Below are positions 25,588 to 35,324 of a stretch of 57,143 nucleotides of DNA, piece after piece. Both the position numbers and the translations under genes were made by a program. Position 1 is the stretch's first letter; every line of letters starts with the position of its first letter. A model generated the notes under the pieces. The model saw nothing but the letters and a program-made list of their open reading frames with translations. It made no database searches and was not told the DNA's origin. The DNA lies in the NCBI GenBank assembly GCA_964606665.1, contig CAZSHS010000025.1:1-57143 (forward strand), written 5' to 3'. This DNA comes from Aved-18 sp964606665 (GTDB lineage Bacteria > Cyanobacteriota > Vampirovibrionia > Obscuribacterales > Obscuribacteraceae).

Positions 25588-27111
25588 ATGAAAGAACTTC
25601 TTGGTAAGTCAGTCTTTGACATACACGAACTTTTGAGCACAAAAAAAATAAAAGCGGTTGAAGTCGCTAAAACTTTTTTGGAGCATGCCAAATTAAACGA
25701 CATTAAGACTAATGCTTTTATTTGTCATACAGACGATCTTGCTATCAAACAAGCAGAAGTAATAGACAATCAACTTGCCAAAGGCGAATCGCTCTTGCCA
25801 CTGGCTGCAATACCACTGGCGCTAAAAGACAATTTGTGCGTTCAGGGGTATCCGACTACTTGTGCAAGCAAATTTCTTTTAAATTTCAAACCCGAATACG
25901 ATGCCACTGTAGTGAAGAAGCTTTTTGCGGCAGGGTCTTTGTGTGTGGGCAAAGCTAACTTAGACGAATTTGCAATGGGTTCTTCAAATGAAAACTCGGC
26001 AATGTCAAATGCCAAAAATCCCTGGAATTTAGACTATGTTCCAGGCGGTAGTTCAGGAGGCTCCGCCATTGCCTGTGCCAGTGGCTACAGCGTAATTTCG
26101 CTTGGCTCGGACACCGGCGGATCAATAAGATTGCCCGCATCGTTTTGTGGTGTAGTGGGCATGAAGCCGTCATATGGGGTAGTATCACGCTTTGGTCTTG
26201 TGGCATTTGCATCGAGCTTAGACCAAATTGGTCCCATGGCACGAAGGGTAGAAGATGTTGCTTTGGCACTAAGCCAAATGCACGGTAAAGACGAATTTGA
26301 TTCGACATCGATAGACCAATCGAAAATAGCTGGTTATCCTGATTTGAGCCTGAACTTCGTTCAATCTTTAAAACAAGAATCGCCCCAAAATATTTTAAAA
26401 GGCAAAAAAATTGGACTTATTGCCGATACCATCGGTGAAGGCGCTGACTCATGCGTAAGGGAAGCAACTCTAGAAGCCGTGAAGCACTTAGAGGCAGAGG
26501 GCGCCCGCATCGAAGAGGTGAGTCTTGAATACAATAAACATGTATTACCTGTTTATTATTTGATTTCAAGCTCTGAGGCAAGCGCTAACCTGGCTCGTTT
26601 TGATGGTGCCAAATATGGTGCTAGAGCCAAAGCTCCAAAAGATCTTAATAGTCTTTATTCTTTGTCTAGAGAAGAAGGTTTTGGTCATGAAGTTAAGCGC
26701 CGAATAATGCTTGGAACTTACGCATTGAGCACTGGTTATTACGATGCGTATTATAAAAAAGCACAGCAAGTGCGACGATTGCTATTGGAAGAGTACGACA
26801 AATTATTCTTCGAGCAAAAATTTGATGCCCTGCTTATGCCTACATGTCCAAATACTGCGTTTAAACTGGGCGAAAAGACACAAGACCCCCTAAAGATGTA
26901 TTTAAGCGACATTTGCACTATTCCAGCCAATCTTGCTGGATTACCTGCCATTTCAGTTCCCTTTGGACTGGACAAAAATAAGCTGCCAATAGGGCTGCAA
27001 TTGATGGCTCCCAGGCTTCACGATAGCGAACTATTACGATTTGCTTTTGCTCTTGAAAAGCTCGGACAGGCTAGAACGAGCATTTCTCCGTTTCTTGCCG
27101 CTTTGGTCTGA
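25588..27111 (+). CDS. gatA: Glutamyl-tRNA(Gln)/aspartyl-tRNA(Asn) amidotransferase subunit A
   Basis: 507 residues. The amidase-signature triad is visible: Lys80 in LALKDNLC, the cis-Ser in PGGSSGGSAIA, and the nucleophile Ser in GSDTGGSIRLPASF. It releases ammonia from glutamine for transamidation of Glu-tRNA(Gln) together with GatB and GatC, which are not in this window. It starts four bases after fabF, so it is probably co-transcribed with the fatty acid genes. It ends with TGA, which shows UGA is an ordinary stop in this genome. Confidence 0.95.
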   Translation: MKELLGKSVFDIHELLSTKKIKAVEVAKTFLEHAKLNDIKTNAFICHTDDLAIKQAEVIDNQLAKGESLLPLAAIPLALKDNLCVQGYPTTCASKFLLNFKPEYDATVVKKLFAAGSLCVGKANLDEFAMGSSNENSAMSNAKNPWNLDYVPGGSSGGSAIACASGYSVISLGSDTGGSIRLPASFCGVVGMKPSYGVVSRFGLVAFASSLDQIGPMARRVEDVALALSQMHGKDEFDSTSIDQSKIAGYPDLSLNFVQSLKQESPQNILKGKKIGLIADTIGEGADSCVREATLEAVKHLEAEGARIEEVSLEYNKHVLPVYYLISSSEASANLARFDGAKYGARAKAPKDLNSLYSLSREEGFGHEVKRRIMLGTYALSTGYYDAYYKKAQQVRRLLLEEYDKLFFEQKFDALLMPTCPNTAFKLGEKTQDPLKMYLSDICTIPANLAGLPAISVPFGLDKNKLPIGLQLMAPRLHDSELLRFAFALEKLGQARTSISPFLAALV

Positions 27112-27203
27112 GATATCCTTTATTTTACAATCCATATGACAAGTCCCTAAAACTAGTAAACTAGAAGTCTTAAAAGATTGTCGAGTCTACTCAGGTACTT
27201 TTC

Positions 27204-27662
27204 ATGCAAATTTTGTCAAAATCAACTCTGTCTGCTTTTCTGGTTGCCGGATTTTTGTTCTCGGCCCAGGACGCTTTTGCTCAAGTCAACAATTTTTTTG
27301 GTCAGAATCTGCCCACCGCAGATGGTGCCACCAATTTGACTCCGGGACAATTGAACCAACCTAACAGCCCCTACGAAAACACTTCACCACAAGGCAACTG
27401 GACCGACGACGAAAAACGCATGCAAAAGAAATATCACATTTCAATGAAGCATGCTCGCTCGACCATTTCTAAAGGCGAAAACCTGATGAAAGGTCAATCA
27501 CCAGACTCTAAAGAGTACAAAAAAGGCAAAATTTTCAAAGAAATCGGCGAGAAACAATTAGCCGATCTCGAAGCTGCCAACCCGCTCAAAAAGCTAGCTC
27601 AAGATGGTGCAGCCGATACTGAAAAGGCTCAAACCGATAAGAACACCGGAGCTCAGCAGTAA
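27204..27662 (+). CDS. Exported protein of unknown function
   Basis: 152 residues with a signal peptide (MQILSKSTLSAFLVAGFLFS, cleavage near AFA). The mature protein is hydrophilic, with an Asn/Pro/Gly-rich first half and a Lys-rich helical second half (SMKHARSTISKGENLMKGQS, KEIGEKQLADLEAANPLKKL). Its TAA overlaps the cysK ATG (TAATG), so translation is coupled. No family recognised. Confidence 0.7.
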   Translation: MQILSKSTLSAFLVAGFLFSAQDAFAQVNNFFGQNLPTADGATNLTPGQLNQPNSPYENTSPQGNWTDDEKRMQKKYHISMKHARSTISKGENLMKGQSPDSKEYKKGKIFKEIGEKQLADLEAANPLKKLAQDGAADTEKAQTDKNTGAQQ

Positions 27663-28642
27663 TGAGCTTGACCAGTGATTTGACCGGAGCCATTGGTAAG
27701 ACTCCTCTGGTCAGAATCAATAATTTGACCAAAGGCTTAGAAGCCACTGTAGTTGTAAAAATGGAATCGATGAATCCGCTTGGTTCGGTCAAAGACCGCA
27801 TCGGCAGTGCCATGATTAAAGCTGCAGAAGCCGAGGGGAAAATTACTCCCGGCAAGACAATTCTTATAGAGCCAACATCAGGTAATACTGGAATTGCTCT
27901 TGCATTTGTGGCCGCGGCAAAGGGCTACAAATTAGTTTTAACCATGCCCGAGACAATGAGTGGCGAACGCAGAAAAATGCTTCAAGCCCTAGGTGCCGAA
28001 CTTGTTTTGACTCCAGGAACAGAAGGTATGCGCGGCGCCATTAATAAGGCTGAGGAACTGTCTAAGCAAAATGCCGATGCCTACATGCTTCAGCAATTTA
28101 AAAATCCTGCCAATCCCAAGATTCACCGTGAAACTACCGCTCTTGAAATATGGGAAGGTAGCGATCGCAAAGTTGATATTTTTGTGGCAGGGGTTGGAAC
28201 TGGCGGCACCATAACTGGTGTTGGTCAAGTCCTGAAAGAAAAAAATCCAAATATCAAAATAGTTGCAGTCGAACCAGCAGATAGTCCTGTTATCACTCAA
28301 ACCCGTGAGGGCAAGCCACTGCAACCAGGTCCCCATAAAATTCAGGGTATTGGTGCAGGTTTCATTCCTGATATATTGGATTTGAACGTTATAGACGAAG
28401 TATTTCAAGTAACTAACGACCAAGCTTACGAAACAGCTCGTGCCATGGCTAAAACAGAAGGTGTCTTAGCAGGTATCTCAAGCGGCGCTAATGTCTTTGC
28501 TGCAATTGCCATTGCTAAGCGTCCAGAAAACAAAGGCAAGCTAATCGTGACCGTTGCAGCAAGCACCGGCGAGCGCTATTTGTCTACGCCACTTTATTCA
28601 GAGCTAGAAGTGCCAGGGCAGCTTGTTTCTGCTCAGAAGTAA
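27662..28642 (+). CDS. cysK: Cysteine synthase (O-acetylserine sulfhydrylase)
   Basis: 326 residues. PLP-dependent synthesis of cysteine from O-acetylserine and sulfide. PLP lysine Lys44 in MNPLGSVKDRIG, substrate loop PTSGNTGIALA, phosphate loop GVGTGGTITGVG, and GISSGANVFAAI near the C-terminus. The C-terminal STGERYLSTPLYSEL is typical for CysK/CysM. It could be CysM or a cystathionine synthase relative, but length and motifs favour CysK. Confidence 0.93.
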   Translation: MSLTSDLTGAIGKTPLVRINNLTKGLEATVVVKMESMNPLGSVKDRIGSAMIKAAEAEGKITPGKTILIEPTSGNTGIALAFVAAAKGYKLVLTMPETMSGERRKMLQALGAELVLTPGTEGMRGAINKAEELSKQNADAYMLQQFKNPANPKIHRETTALEIWEGSDRKVDIFVAGVGTGGTITGVGQVLKEKNPNIKIVAVEPADSPVITQTREGKPLQPGPHKIQGIGAGFIPDILDLNVIDEVFQVTNDQAYETARAMAKTEGVLAGISSGANVFAAIAIAKRPENKGKLIVTVAASTGERYLSTPLYSELEVPGQLVSAQK

Positions 28643-28713
28643 TTCTGACAACGAAACTTTTAGCATAGCATCTAACATCTTATGATAGCTGAATGTGTCG
28701 ACCGAGCAGTCTA

Positions 28714-28787
28714 ACATCAAGTATTAAACTTGCATGTTTTTTCTAACGACTGCGTTAGAAAAGCACGTGATCTTTAATACACGATGA
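28714..28787. repeat. 74-bp palindromic element, copy B
   Basis: The outer arms contain GTATTAAA (28721-28728) and TTTAATAC (28773-28780), and the core TTTTCTAACG-ACTG-CGTTAGAAAA is a perfect ten-base hairpin. Like copy A it lies between convergent gene ends, immediately before a terminator. Confidence 0.8.
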
Positions 28788-28797
28788 AGAGTCAGAA

Positions 28798-28846
28798 AAA
28801 AGAGGTCCCGATCTTGCGTTAGATCGGTTAGATTTTGATCTCTTTT
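28798..28846. terminator. Bidirectional terminator between cysK and the DHS-like gene
   Basis: AAAAGAGGTC (28798-28807) pairs with GATCTCTTTT (28837-28846) with one G-T pair. A second, inner stem is CCGATCT/AGATCGG. A-run and T-run flank the outer stem on both sides, so it can serve both convergent genes. It overlaps the last codon and stop of the minus-strand gene. Confidence 0.8.
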
Positions 28847-29864
28847 AACTTTTCGATCCAACTGCTGCAACTGCTTTAGTTTTTTCGTTGCTATCGCTTG
28901 TCGCAAAGCTATCCAAAACGTATTGGAAAATTAACGGCGCAACGATAGTGGCGTCGGACTCGACTATATAGCGAGGTGTATCAGGCTCTAGCTTGCCCCA
29001 GGTGATTTTTTCGTTTGGTGTAGCGCCGCTATAGGAGCCATATGATGTGGTGCTGTCAGAAATCTGGCAGAAATAGCTCCAGAAATTGCAGTCTTTCTGC
29101 AAGTCTTGCTGAATCAGCGGGACTACACAGATCGGGAAGTCTCCAGCAATACCGCCACCGATTTGGAAGAATCCAATCTTCTCTTTTTGTTCAAGATACC
29201 AATCGACCAGTGCTTGCATCTGCTCTGTGCCTGACTTCATGATGTTGTGCGATGCCAATTGTTTTTTGATGATGTGCGATACAAATATATTTCCGCAGGT
29301 AGAATCTTCCCAACCACCTGTAAATACTGGAATGTTTTTCTCGGCTGCAGCAAGCATCCATGAGTGTTTTGGATCTATTTGATAGCTTTTTTCAAGCACG
29401 CCGCTCTTCAGTAGTTTGTACATGTACTGGTATGGAAAGTAGCGCTCACCTGCTTTCTCTGCGTCTTGGTATATTTTAAGCAGGTGATGCTCCATCTTAC
29501 GAATGGCAGTTTCTTCGGGTATACATGTGTCTGTAACGCGGTTCCAACCAGCATCACGCAATTCTTGTTCTTGAATTGGAGTCAACTCTCGGTAGTTTGG
29601 AATGCGCTTATAATCGTTGTGAGCAACTAGATTGTAGATATCCTCTTCAAGATTAGCGCCGGTCGTGCTTATGGCGTGAATCTTGCCTTCGCGAATCATT
29701 TCAGCAAGAGTTATGCCAAGTTCGGCAGTGCTCATGGCGCCAGCCATAGCAAGAAACATTTTGCCGCCGTTATTCATGTGTTCCACATAACCTTCAGCAG
29801 CATCTTTCAGCGCAGCGGCATTAAAATGTCTGAAATTGAGGTCGACAAATTGTTTGATGTTCAT
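28845..29864 (-). CDS. Deoxyhypusine-synthase-family protein
   Basis: 339 residues, usual length for the family. NAD-binding stretches FLAMAGAMSTAELGITLAEM and STTGANLEEDIYNLVAH, the FTGGWEDSTCGN loop, GGGIAGDFPICVVPL and the active-site region GATPNEKITWGKLEPD (Lys-x-x-Trp-Gly-Lys) are present. The family transfers the aminobutyl group of spermidine, either to eIF5A lysine in archaea and eukaryotes or to putrescine in homospermidine-synthase-like bacterial members. Bacteria lack eIF5A, so a polyamine or other protein target is more likely. It sits alone, convergent with cysK. Confidence 0.85.
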   Translation of the reverse strand: MNIKQFVDLNFRHFNAAALKDAAEGYVEHMNNGGKMFLAMAGAMSTAELGITLAEMIREGKIHAISTTGANLEEDIYNLVAHNDYKRIPNYRELTPIQEQELRDAGWNRVTDTCIPEETAIRKMEHHLLKIYQDAEKAGERYFPYQYMYKLLKSGVLEKSYQIDPKHSWMLAAAEKNIPVFTGGWEDSTCGNIFVSHIIKKQLASHNIMKSGTEQMQALVDWYLEQKEKIGFFQIGGGIAGDFPICVVPLIQQDLQKDCNFWSYFCQISDSTTSYGSYSGATPNEKITWGKLEPDTPRYIVESDATIVAPLIFQYVLDSFATSDSNEKTKAVAAVGSKS

Positions 29865-29938
29865 CTTGAGAAGCTCCCGTACTGGAAGCGATATTTTACA
29901 CCCGCTCCAGGCTTCAAGCTTGTAATCACAACGAAATC

Positions 29939-32900
29939 TTAAAAGAAGCCGTCTTCGTTCTCTGATTCGTCGTCCTCTAAATCTTTTACTTCACCGCTCA
30001 AATCGTGCGTGGGTGCCTGCCAGTGAGCGTTAGGAGCTTCAGGCTGTTTTTGGTTTTGAGGCTGGTCTTCAGATTGGGGCGTCTGGATTTGCGGAGTTTC
30101 AATTCTTGGAATAACAATTGGGTTCCAATTGCCTGAAGAAAGCGACTCGTCATCATCTAACGGAATTGGTCTAAATCCTAAGCCCGACACCGGTGGTGGT
30201 GGCGCAGACGTTGGTGTTTGTTGCGACTGCTGTTCCACTGAGCGCGGCGGCAAACTTTGCTCGATATTTTCTTTGACCGTAGGCACTTCGCCAGTTTTTA
30301 TGGTGGCTTGATTGGAGCTGCTAGCACCAGGCAGAGCTAAGCCAGGTCCCCTGATTGCCGCCGGTCCAAGCACAGAATTCAAGACCGAATTTCGAGGTGT
30401 TGAAATACTTGAAGGCGGAATAGTAGCATTTTGATCTATGTCGTCAAATGGATCGTGCAAGGGCTCATGCAGCGGATCGCCATATACTTCGTGCGATTCA
30501 TGCATTGATTCATGCAAAGTGTCTTGCATTGAATCTTGCATTGAATCTTGCAAATTATCTGATTCCAACTCGGGGAGTTCAGCATCGGGCGAAACGTTCA
30601 TAACGACAGGAGTCGGATTGGAGCCCGCTTTGCCTTCTTGCACGCTTTTTTGCACGGCAGAGAATATCTCAAGCAAAAATGGATCCCATTGTTTTCCGGC
30701 ACCAGCCTTGAGTGCTTCCATTGCCTCTTCCATAGTGAGCGCGTCTCTGTAAGGTCGGTCCGAAATCATGGCATGATAGGCATCAACTATAGAGATAATG
30801 CGAGCGGCAAGAGGAATATTCTCTCCAGCCAGTCCCTTAGGATAACCGGTACCATCCCAGCGTTCGTGGTGAGATTCAATTACGTTGCAAATTTCGCGCA
30901 AGGCACGCACCGGTCTTAGCAAATCTGCACCAAGAACGGCATGTTGATTGACTAATTCGCGTTCTTCAAGAGAAAGAATTCCTGGTTTATCTAAGACTTC
31001 TTGCTTTAATTTTAATAAGCCAACATCGTGCAGAAGCCCAGCCACTCGAATTTGCTCTACTTGCTGTGCAGTTAGTCCCATTACTTTGGCGAGCAATTCG
31101 CTCATGCGCGCCACTTCCAAATGGTGCACTTTGTTATATTCAGACTTAGAATAAAGAGTTGAGGCAAGGCTTTTGACCATGTCTACCACTTCTGGAACAA
31201 GCTCATCTTGTGTCATTGCTTGAGGCGAGATTGCTGGAGCAACAAAGTCTCCAACTTCTTTTTGTTCTTTTACTTGATCAGCCACTTCGCGCGTGGACGG
31301 CTCTTCTTTCTCCTCGCCTGGAGCAAACATCAAATCAGATGCTGTGTGTACCTGGTTTCTGCCTAATCTTTTAGATAAATAAAGCGACTTGTCGGCTAAA
31401 TCTAATAATTGCTGCTGCTGGTCGGCATCTTCTGGAAATGCCGCAACACCAAAGCTTCCACTAATTGTAATTTTGAGATTTTCGTGCGCCACAACAGTGT
31501 CCACCAGAGCTTTCCTGATACGCTCTGCCACCACTACGGCACCATCTTGATTTACTTCAGGTAATACAAGCAAAAATTCTTCGCCACCATAACGAACCGG
31601 AATATCAACGTCGCGACAGTTGGCATGAATTAAATGCGCCACCGCTTTCAAAACTGTGTCACCGGCTGGATGTCCGAAACGATCGTTTATAGACTTGAAA
31701 TGATCCACATCAAGCATGATGATGGATAAATTTCTCTGATAACGCTCAGCGATTTTTAATTGCTCTGCTAATTTTTCTTGTCCGGTTCTATGATTAAACA
31801 GTCTGGTCAAGCCATCTGTGGTGGCTTGGCGCTGAATCTTGGCATACAGTCTTGCGTTAACAACACCGTTTGCCACTTGATCTGCAACCGACTTCATGAA
31901 AGTCTCGTTGATTCGACTCCAGGCAGCTCGTGTTTCACATCTATAACCAACAAGCAGTCCAAGCAATTTCTTTTCGTAAGTAATTGGAATATAGAAGAGT
32001 GACTGCACAGGAAAGAGGGCAAGACTCTTTCTGAAAGGCTCAAGGCGTCTATCATTCATCACATCGTTTGAAATAATAGGTTGGTCTGACGGAAACTTAT
32101 CTTTGAATACTTTGAAGCATTCTAAATCTTTGTCATAATCGATTATTTTGTAAGCTTTGTCCGTAACAGTCTCGACTCGGATGGCGTCTTCTTCTTGCTC
32201 ATCTTCATTGTGCTCTGCTGGTAGTACCACAAAACAGTTATCGAGACTGAAAAATCCTGCCAGGTCCTCTAACATTTGCGACAAGTTATCGCTAATGGCA
32301 AAACTCTGTCTTATGTTATTACTGATTCTATGCAGCAAATTATCTTGATGGCGCAACACGTCAGATTCGCGCATAAGTTGTTCGAGCAAATGCGATTTTT
32401 GAATCTGGGTTTGTCTGTCGCGATCTAGCTGCTCGTGGGCTTTCTCTAGACGTTGCGCATAATCTTCGAGTAAGTTGAGTTGTACGGATAATTCGCGCTC
32501 TACTTTTCTATGACGAAGCGCTGATTTAATGCGAGCGACAAGTTCGTTTTCAAGACAGCCTTCATTCAAGCAATCATCAGCACCGGCGTTGAGTCCTTCG
32601 ACACGAGCAGTAGGACTGTTGTCGTTGCTAGTTAATATCACAGGAATATGTTCCCAGCTCTCATTCTTTTTGAGAACCTGACAAAATGATAAATTCGAAT
32701 CGCCCTTGGGACCTGAATCGAGCAAGACTAAATCGACACGCTCGGTGTTCAAAATTGCAAGCGCTTTGGTGGTGGCATCCAACTCGTGCACACTATAAAT
32801 GCTGCTTAGAATACGCTGGAATCTACGTCTTGCCACACGGTCTGGATGAATAATCAAAATAACATCGCGATCGAGAGAGTCGTTCTTTGGTGTCTCAGAT

Positions 32901-33427
32901 AAAGCAAGTTCGCCATGGGTTTCTCCAAAGAATCCAGGACGACTCGCCATTTGCTCGCCCAAGAGCTTAAGCGTTGAAATATCTTGCAGCTCTATCTCGC
33001 GAGTAGAATCAAAACAGATAACTCGAATAATTCCACGCACTTTGTTGCCTGTGGAAAATGTATCGAGTACCGGGATCATCGCGTAGGGAACCCCCTGACC
33101 TTGCTTGGCCAGGTCGTCTTTAGTAAATGCTTTGCCAATCCACGAAGTATTGGTAGTGCGCACAGTTTGCGCAACTAGACTGTTTGCTTGCGAAATGGGT
33201 TGTTTTTGCTCATCAAATAGAGTGTCTACAAATTTGCGCGCGACAGAATCGGCTTCGTTACCCGAAAATTCCATGATTTTCTGAATTTCGCTGCCCGAGG
33301 CAAAGTCGATGAAAACATAGTCGAACCCCAGCACCTGGCAAATATGGCGCTTAATGGCGTCTAGAAATTCGTCTTTTCTATCTTCTTTATCTGGATTAGT
33401 AAGAGGTACTTGCGATTCGTTGTCCAC
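29939..33427 (-). CDS. Hybrid signalling protein: GAF-like, receiver, GAF, GGDEF, HD-GYP
   Basis: 1162 residues. An N-terminal GAF-like domain (about 20-170) precedes a receiver (about 198-320, Asp in LVLLDSGPKGD), a coiled coil (325-375), a second GAF (about 385-530), a GGDEF domain with active RYGGEEF near 612, and an HD-GYP domain with HDVG near 795 and HHERWDGTGYPKGL near 860. The last 170 residues are low-complexity, with QDSMQDS/HESMHES repeats and Pro-rich stretches. It can in principle both make and degrade c-di-GMP, with phosphorylation and GAF ligand input. It is transcribed alone. Confidence 0.9.
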   Translation of the reverse strand: MDNESQVPLTNPDKEDRKDEFLDAIKRHICQVLGFDYVFIDFASGSEIQKIMEFSGNEADSVARKFVDTLFDEQKQPISQANSLVAQTVRTTNTSWIGKAFTKDDLAKQGQGVPYAMIPVLDTFSTGNKVRGIIRVICFDSTREIELQDISTLKLLGEQMASRPGFFGETHGELALSETPKNDSLDRDVILIIHPDRVARRRFQRILSSIYSVHELDATTKALAILNTERVDLVLLDSGPKGDSNLSFCQVLKKNESWEHIPVILTSNDNSPTARVEGLNAGADDCLNEGCLENELVARIKSALRHRKVERELSVQLNLLEDYAQRLEKAHEQLDRDRQTQIQKSHLLEQLMRESDVLRHQDNLLHRISNNIRQSFAISDNLSQMLEDLAGFFSLDNCFVVLPAEHNEDEQEEDAIRVETVTDKAYKIIDYDKDLECFKVFKDKFPSDQPIISNDVMNDRRLEPFRKSLALFPVQSLFYIPITYEKKLLGLLVGYRCETRAAWSRINETFMKSVADQVANGVVNARLYAKIQRQATTDGLTRLFNHRTGQEKLAEQLKIAERYQRNLSIIMLDVDHFKSINDRFGHPAGDTVLKAVAHLIHANCRDVDIPVRYGGEEFLLVLPEVNQDGAVVVAERIRKALVDTVVAHENLKITISGSFGVAAFPEDADQQQQLLDLADKSLYLSKRLGRNQVHTASDLMFAPGEEKEEPSTREVADQVKEQKEVGDFVAPAISPQAMTQDELVPEVVDMVKSLASTLYSKSEYNKVHHLEVARMSELLAKVMGLTAQQVEQIRVAGLLHDVGLLKLKQEVLDKPGILSLEERELVNQHAVLGADLLRPVRALREICNVIESHHERWDGTGYPKGLAGENIPLAARIISIVDAYHAMISDRPYRDALTMEEAMEALKAGAGKQWDPFLLEIFSAVQKSVQEGKAGSNPTPVVMNVSPDAELPELESDNLQDSMQDSMQDTLHESMHESHEVYGDPLHEPLHDPFDDIDQNATIPPSSISTPRNSVLNSVLGPAAIRGPGLALPGASSSNQATIKTGEVPTVKENIEQSLPPRSVEQQSQQTPTSAPPPPVSGLGFRPIPLDDDESLSSGNWNPIVIPRIETPQIQTPQSEDQPQNQKQPEAPNAHWQAPTHDLSGEVKDLEDDESENEDGFF

Positions 33428-33578
33428 AACCTTGAGACCTTTCTTTCGCGCCTGACGGCTTATTACAGCCTCAGATCCTGATTTTCAGTTTAACAGACAG
33501 ATGAGTATTTTCTCAACTATCTTACAAAAGATATATTTATAGGCAGTTTTGGCTTGGGGAAATCTATATACTTTCTAT

Positions 33579-34133
33579 ATGGCAAAAGGACTAAAAAGCG
33601 CATTAAAACCTATCTCCAGGCGGCTTTTCAGGAATTCGACTCTTGAAATCGCACCGCAATTGCTTGGTGTAAATTTGTGTCGGAGGCTCGAAGACGGGAC
33701 CATCTTAACTGGTCGTATTGTCGAAGCCGAAGCATACACTCAGGACGATCCTGCCTGCCACGCCTATAGAGGCATCACCCCAAGGTCAAAAATCATGTAC
33801 GGACCGCCAGGGTTTGCCTATGTCTACTTCATTTATGGAATGTATCACTGCCTCAATGTCGTGACCGAGGCCGACGGAACGGCAGGAGCGGTGCTTATTC
33901 GAGCGCTCGAATTCGAAGGGGCAAACGGTCCCGGTCGGCTCTGTCGCCAGTGGCAGATAGACAAATCTATGAACGGCTTGGACTTGCTAGACTTGGAATC
34001 GCCTCTGTGGCTTTCGCGAGGCTCACTAAAATCGGATGAGACAATAGAAATCACCCCGCGCATCGGACTTACAGTTGCAACTGATAAACTTTGGAGGTTT
34101 TCCATTCGCGGTAACAGATTCGTATCTAAATAG
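33579..34133 (+). CDS. 3-methyladenine DNA glycosylase (AAG family)
   Basis: 184 residues from ATG 33579 (a TTG at 33549 would extend it by ten unconserved residues). Family motifs: LGVNLCRRL, GRIVEAEAYTQDDPACHAYRG, GPPGFAYVYFIYGMYHCLNVV, AVLIRALEF and GPGRLCRQW. The enzyme flips and excises alkylated purines, starting base-excision repair. The catalytic Glu is in VEAEAY. It is divergent from the signalling gene and convergent with the amidase gene. Confidence 0.92.
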   Translation: MAKGLKSALKPISRRLFRNSTLEIAPQLLGVNLCRRLEDGTILTGRIVEAEAYTQDDPACHAYRGITPRSKIMYGPPGFAYVYFIYGMYHCLNVVTEADGTAGAVLIRALEFEGANGPGRLCRQWQIDKSMNGLDLLDLESPLWLSRGSLKSDETIEITPRIGLTVATDKLWRFSIRGNRFVSK

Positions 34134-34162
34134 TACTAAATACGGTACTAATTGCGCAAATC

Positions 34163-35233
34163 TTACCTCTGGCTGGTGCGATTGTTTTTTGAAAAATATT
34201 CAAAGACTCCTCGCGCAATGCCATCCACCAATCGTTGTTGATAATCAGCAGTTTGGATTCTTTGAGCATCGGCTCTATTTTGCATATTGGCTGTCTCAAG
34301 CAATATTGTCGGTACATTTTCGGCATGCACAATGGCAAGTCTGCCGCCCTGCCATGTACGCGTTTGTTGTTTAACCGGGCGATTACTTTCTGTAACCCTA
34401 GACAAAACCGATTGCATCGTTTCAGCGAATTCCCGACTGATAGGCAATCCCCACAAAGTCATATTACCAAATGCTTTACTACCAGCAGAATCTGTATGAA
34501 TAGCGATGGCAACATCTGGTCTTTGTCTTTCAACGAAACTTTTTTGTTGTCCAGGCGCAACCAGTACGTCTTCTTCGCGTGAAATAACTACTTTAGCGCC
34601 GAGACTTTCAAGCGTGGCTTTGAGGCGCAGAGAAATTTCCAGTGCTGTCTTCTTCTCCGATGTGCCCCCTTCGGTATTGCCGTGATCGTGTCCTCCGTGT
34701 CCCGGAACGAGGGCAATTGTTTTTCCGGCAAGTGAAAAATTCAGATCGGATCTATTATTTCTTTCTGGGCGCTCCATTGGTTGAGGACGCTCCCGTGGCT
34801 GAGGGCGCTCAAATGGCTCATCATGTCGATGCTGATGCTGATGCTGATGTGGTCGGTCATATTGTTGTGGATATTGAGATTGGCGCATATTGCCATAATA
34901 GTTCTGGAAATGATTGCGCCAATATGCGTCCCAATAGCCCGGGGGATAAACCGGGTTCCTGAACCATGCGCCATAATCTTGTGGCGCCAAATTCCTGCAT
35001 GGAATCTGGTTGTTTTGAATTTCTAGTTGCGGCAAATATGGCGAGTGCGGTTGCTGTTGCCACGCACGCTCCATTTGATACGCCTGAGGAAGACCTTGGT
35101 TGATTCTGCCAAAATTAAGCGACGCAAAATCGTTCGAGGTAGGGACCTCGGGATAATAATTTTGATTGTTTTCCGCGCTGAAGTTCTGCATTTGGTTTCC
35201 GAGATGGGCGCTAAAAGCCACACTATATGGCAT
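34163..35233 (-). CDS. N-acetylmuramoyl-L-alanine amidase (Amidase_3)
   Basis: 356 residues. The first 165 are Gln/Pro/Tyr/His-rich and low-complexity (HQHQHQHRHDEPF, RERPQPMERPE), and no clear signal peptide is seen. The C-terminal 190 form an Amidase_3 domain that cuts the bond between MurNAc and the peptide stem. Zinc ligands are in LVPGHGGHDHG, IAIHTDSAG and the catalytic Glu in ILLETANM. The missing signal peptide may mean another start or another secretion route. The two start codons in the region give a doubtful N-terminus. Confidence 0.8.
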   Translation of the reverse strand: MPYSVAFSAHLGNQMQNFSAENNQNYYPEVPTSNDFASLNFGRINQGLPQAYQMERAWQQQPHSPYLPQLEIQNNQIPCRNLAPQDYGAWFRNPVYPPGYWDAYWRNHFQNYYGNMRQSQYPQQYDRPHQHQHQHRHDEPFERPQPRERPQPMERPERNNRSDLNFSLAGKTIALVPGHGGHDHGNTEGGTSEKKTALEISLRLKATLESLGAKVVISREEDVLVAPGQQKSFVERQRPDVAIAIHTDSAGSKAFGNMTLWGLPISREFAETMQSVLSRVTESNRPVKQQTRTWQGGRLAIVHAENVPTILLETANMQNRADAQRIQTADYQQRLVDGIARGVFEYFSKNNRTSQR

Positions 35234-35324
35234 TTAGGAAGTTTAAAAGAAACATCTATGCGGAATTAGACACAAGATTAGACAGTAGTATAGTTATATC
35301 TTTACCTGGCATGAAGGACAATAC

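Noticed and set aside
33549..33578. Earlier TTG start for the DNA glycosylase
   Set aside because: It would add ten residues with no family counterpart; the ATG at 33579 gives the expected length.
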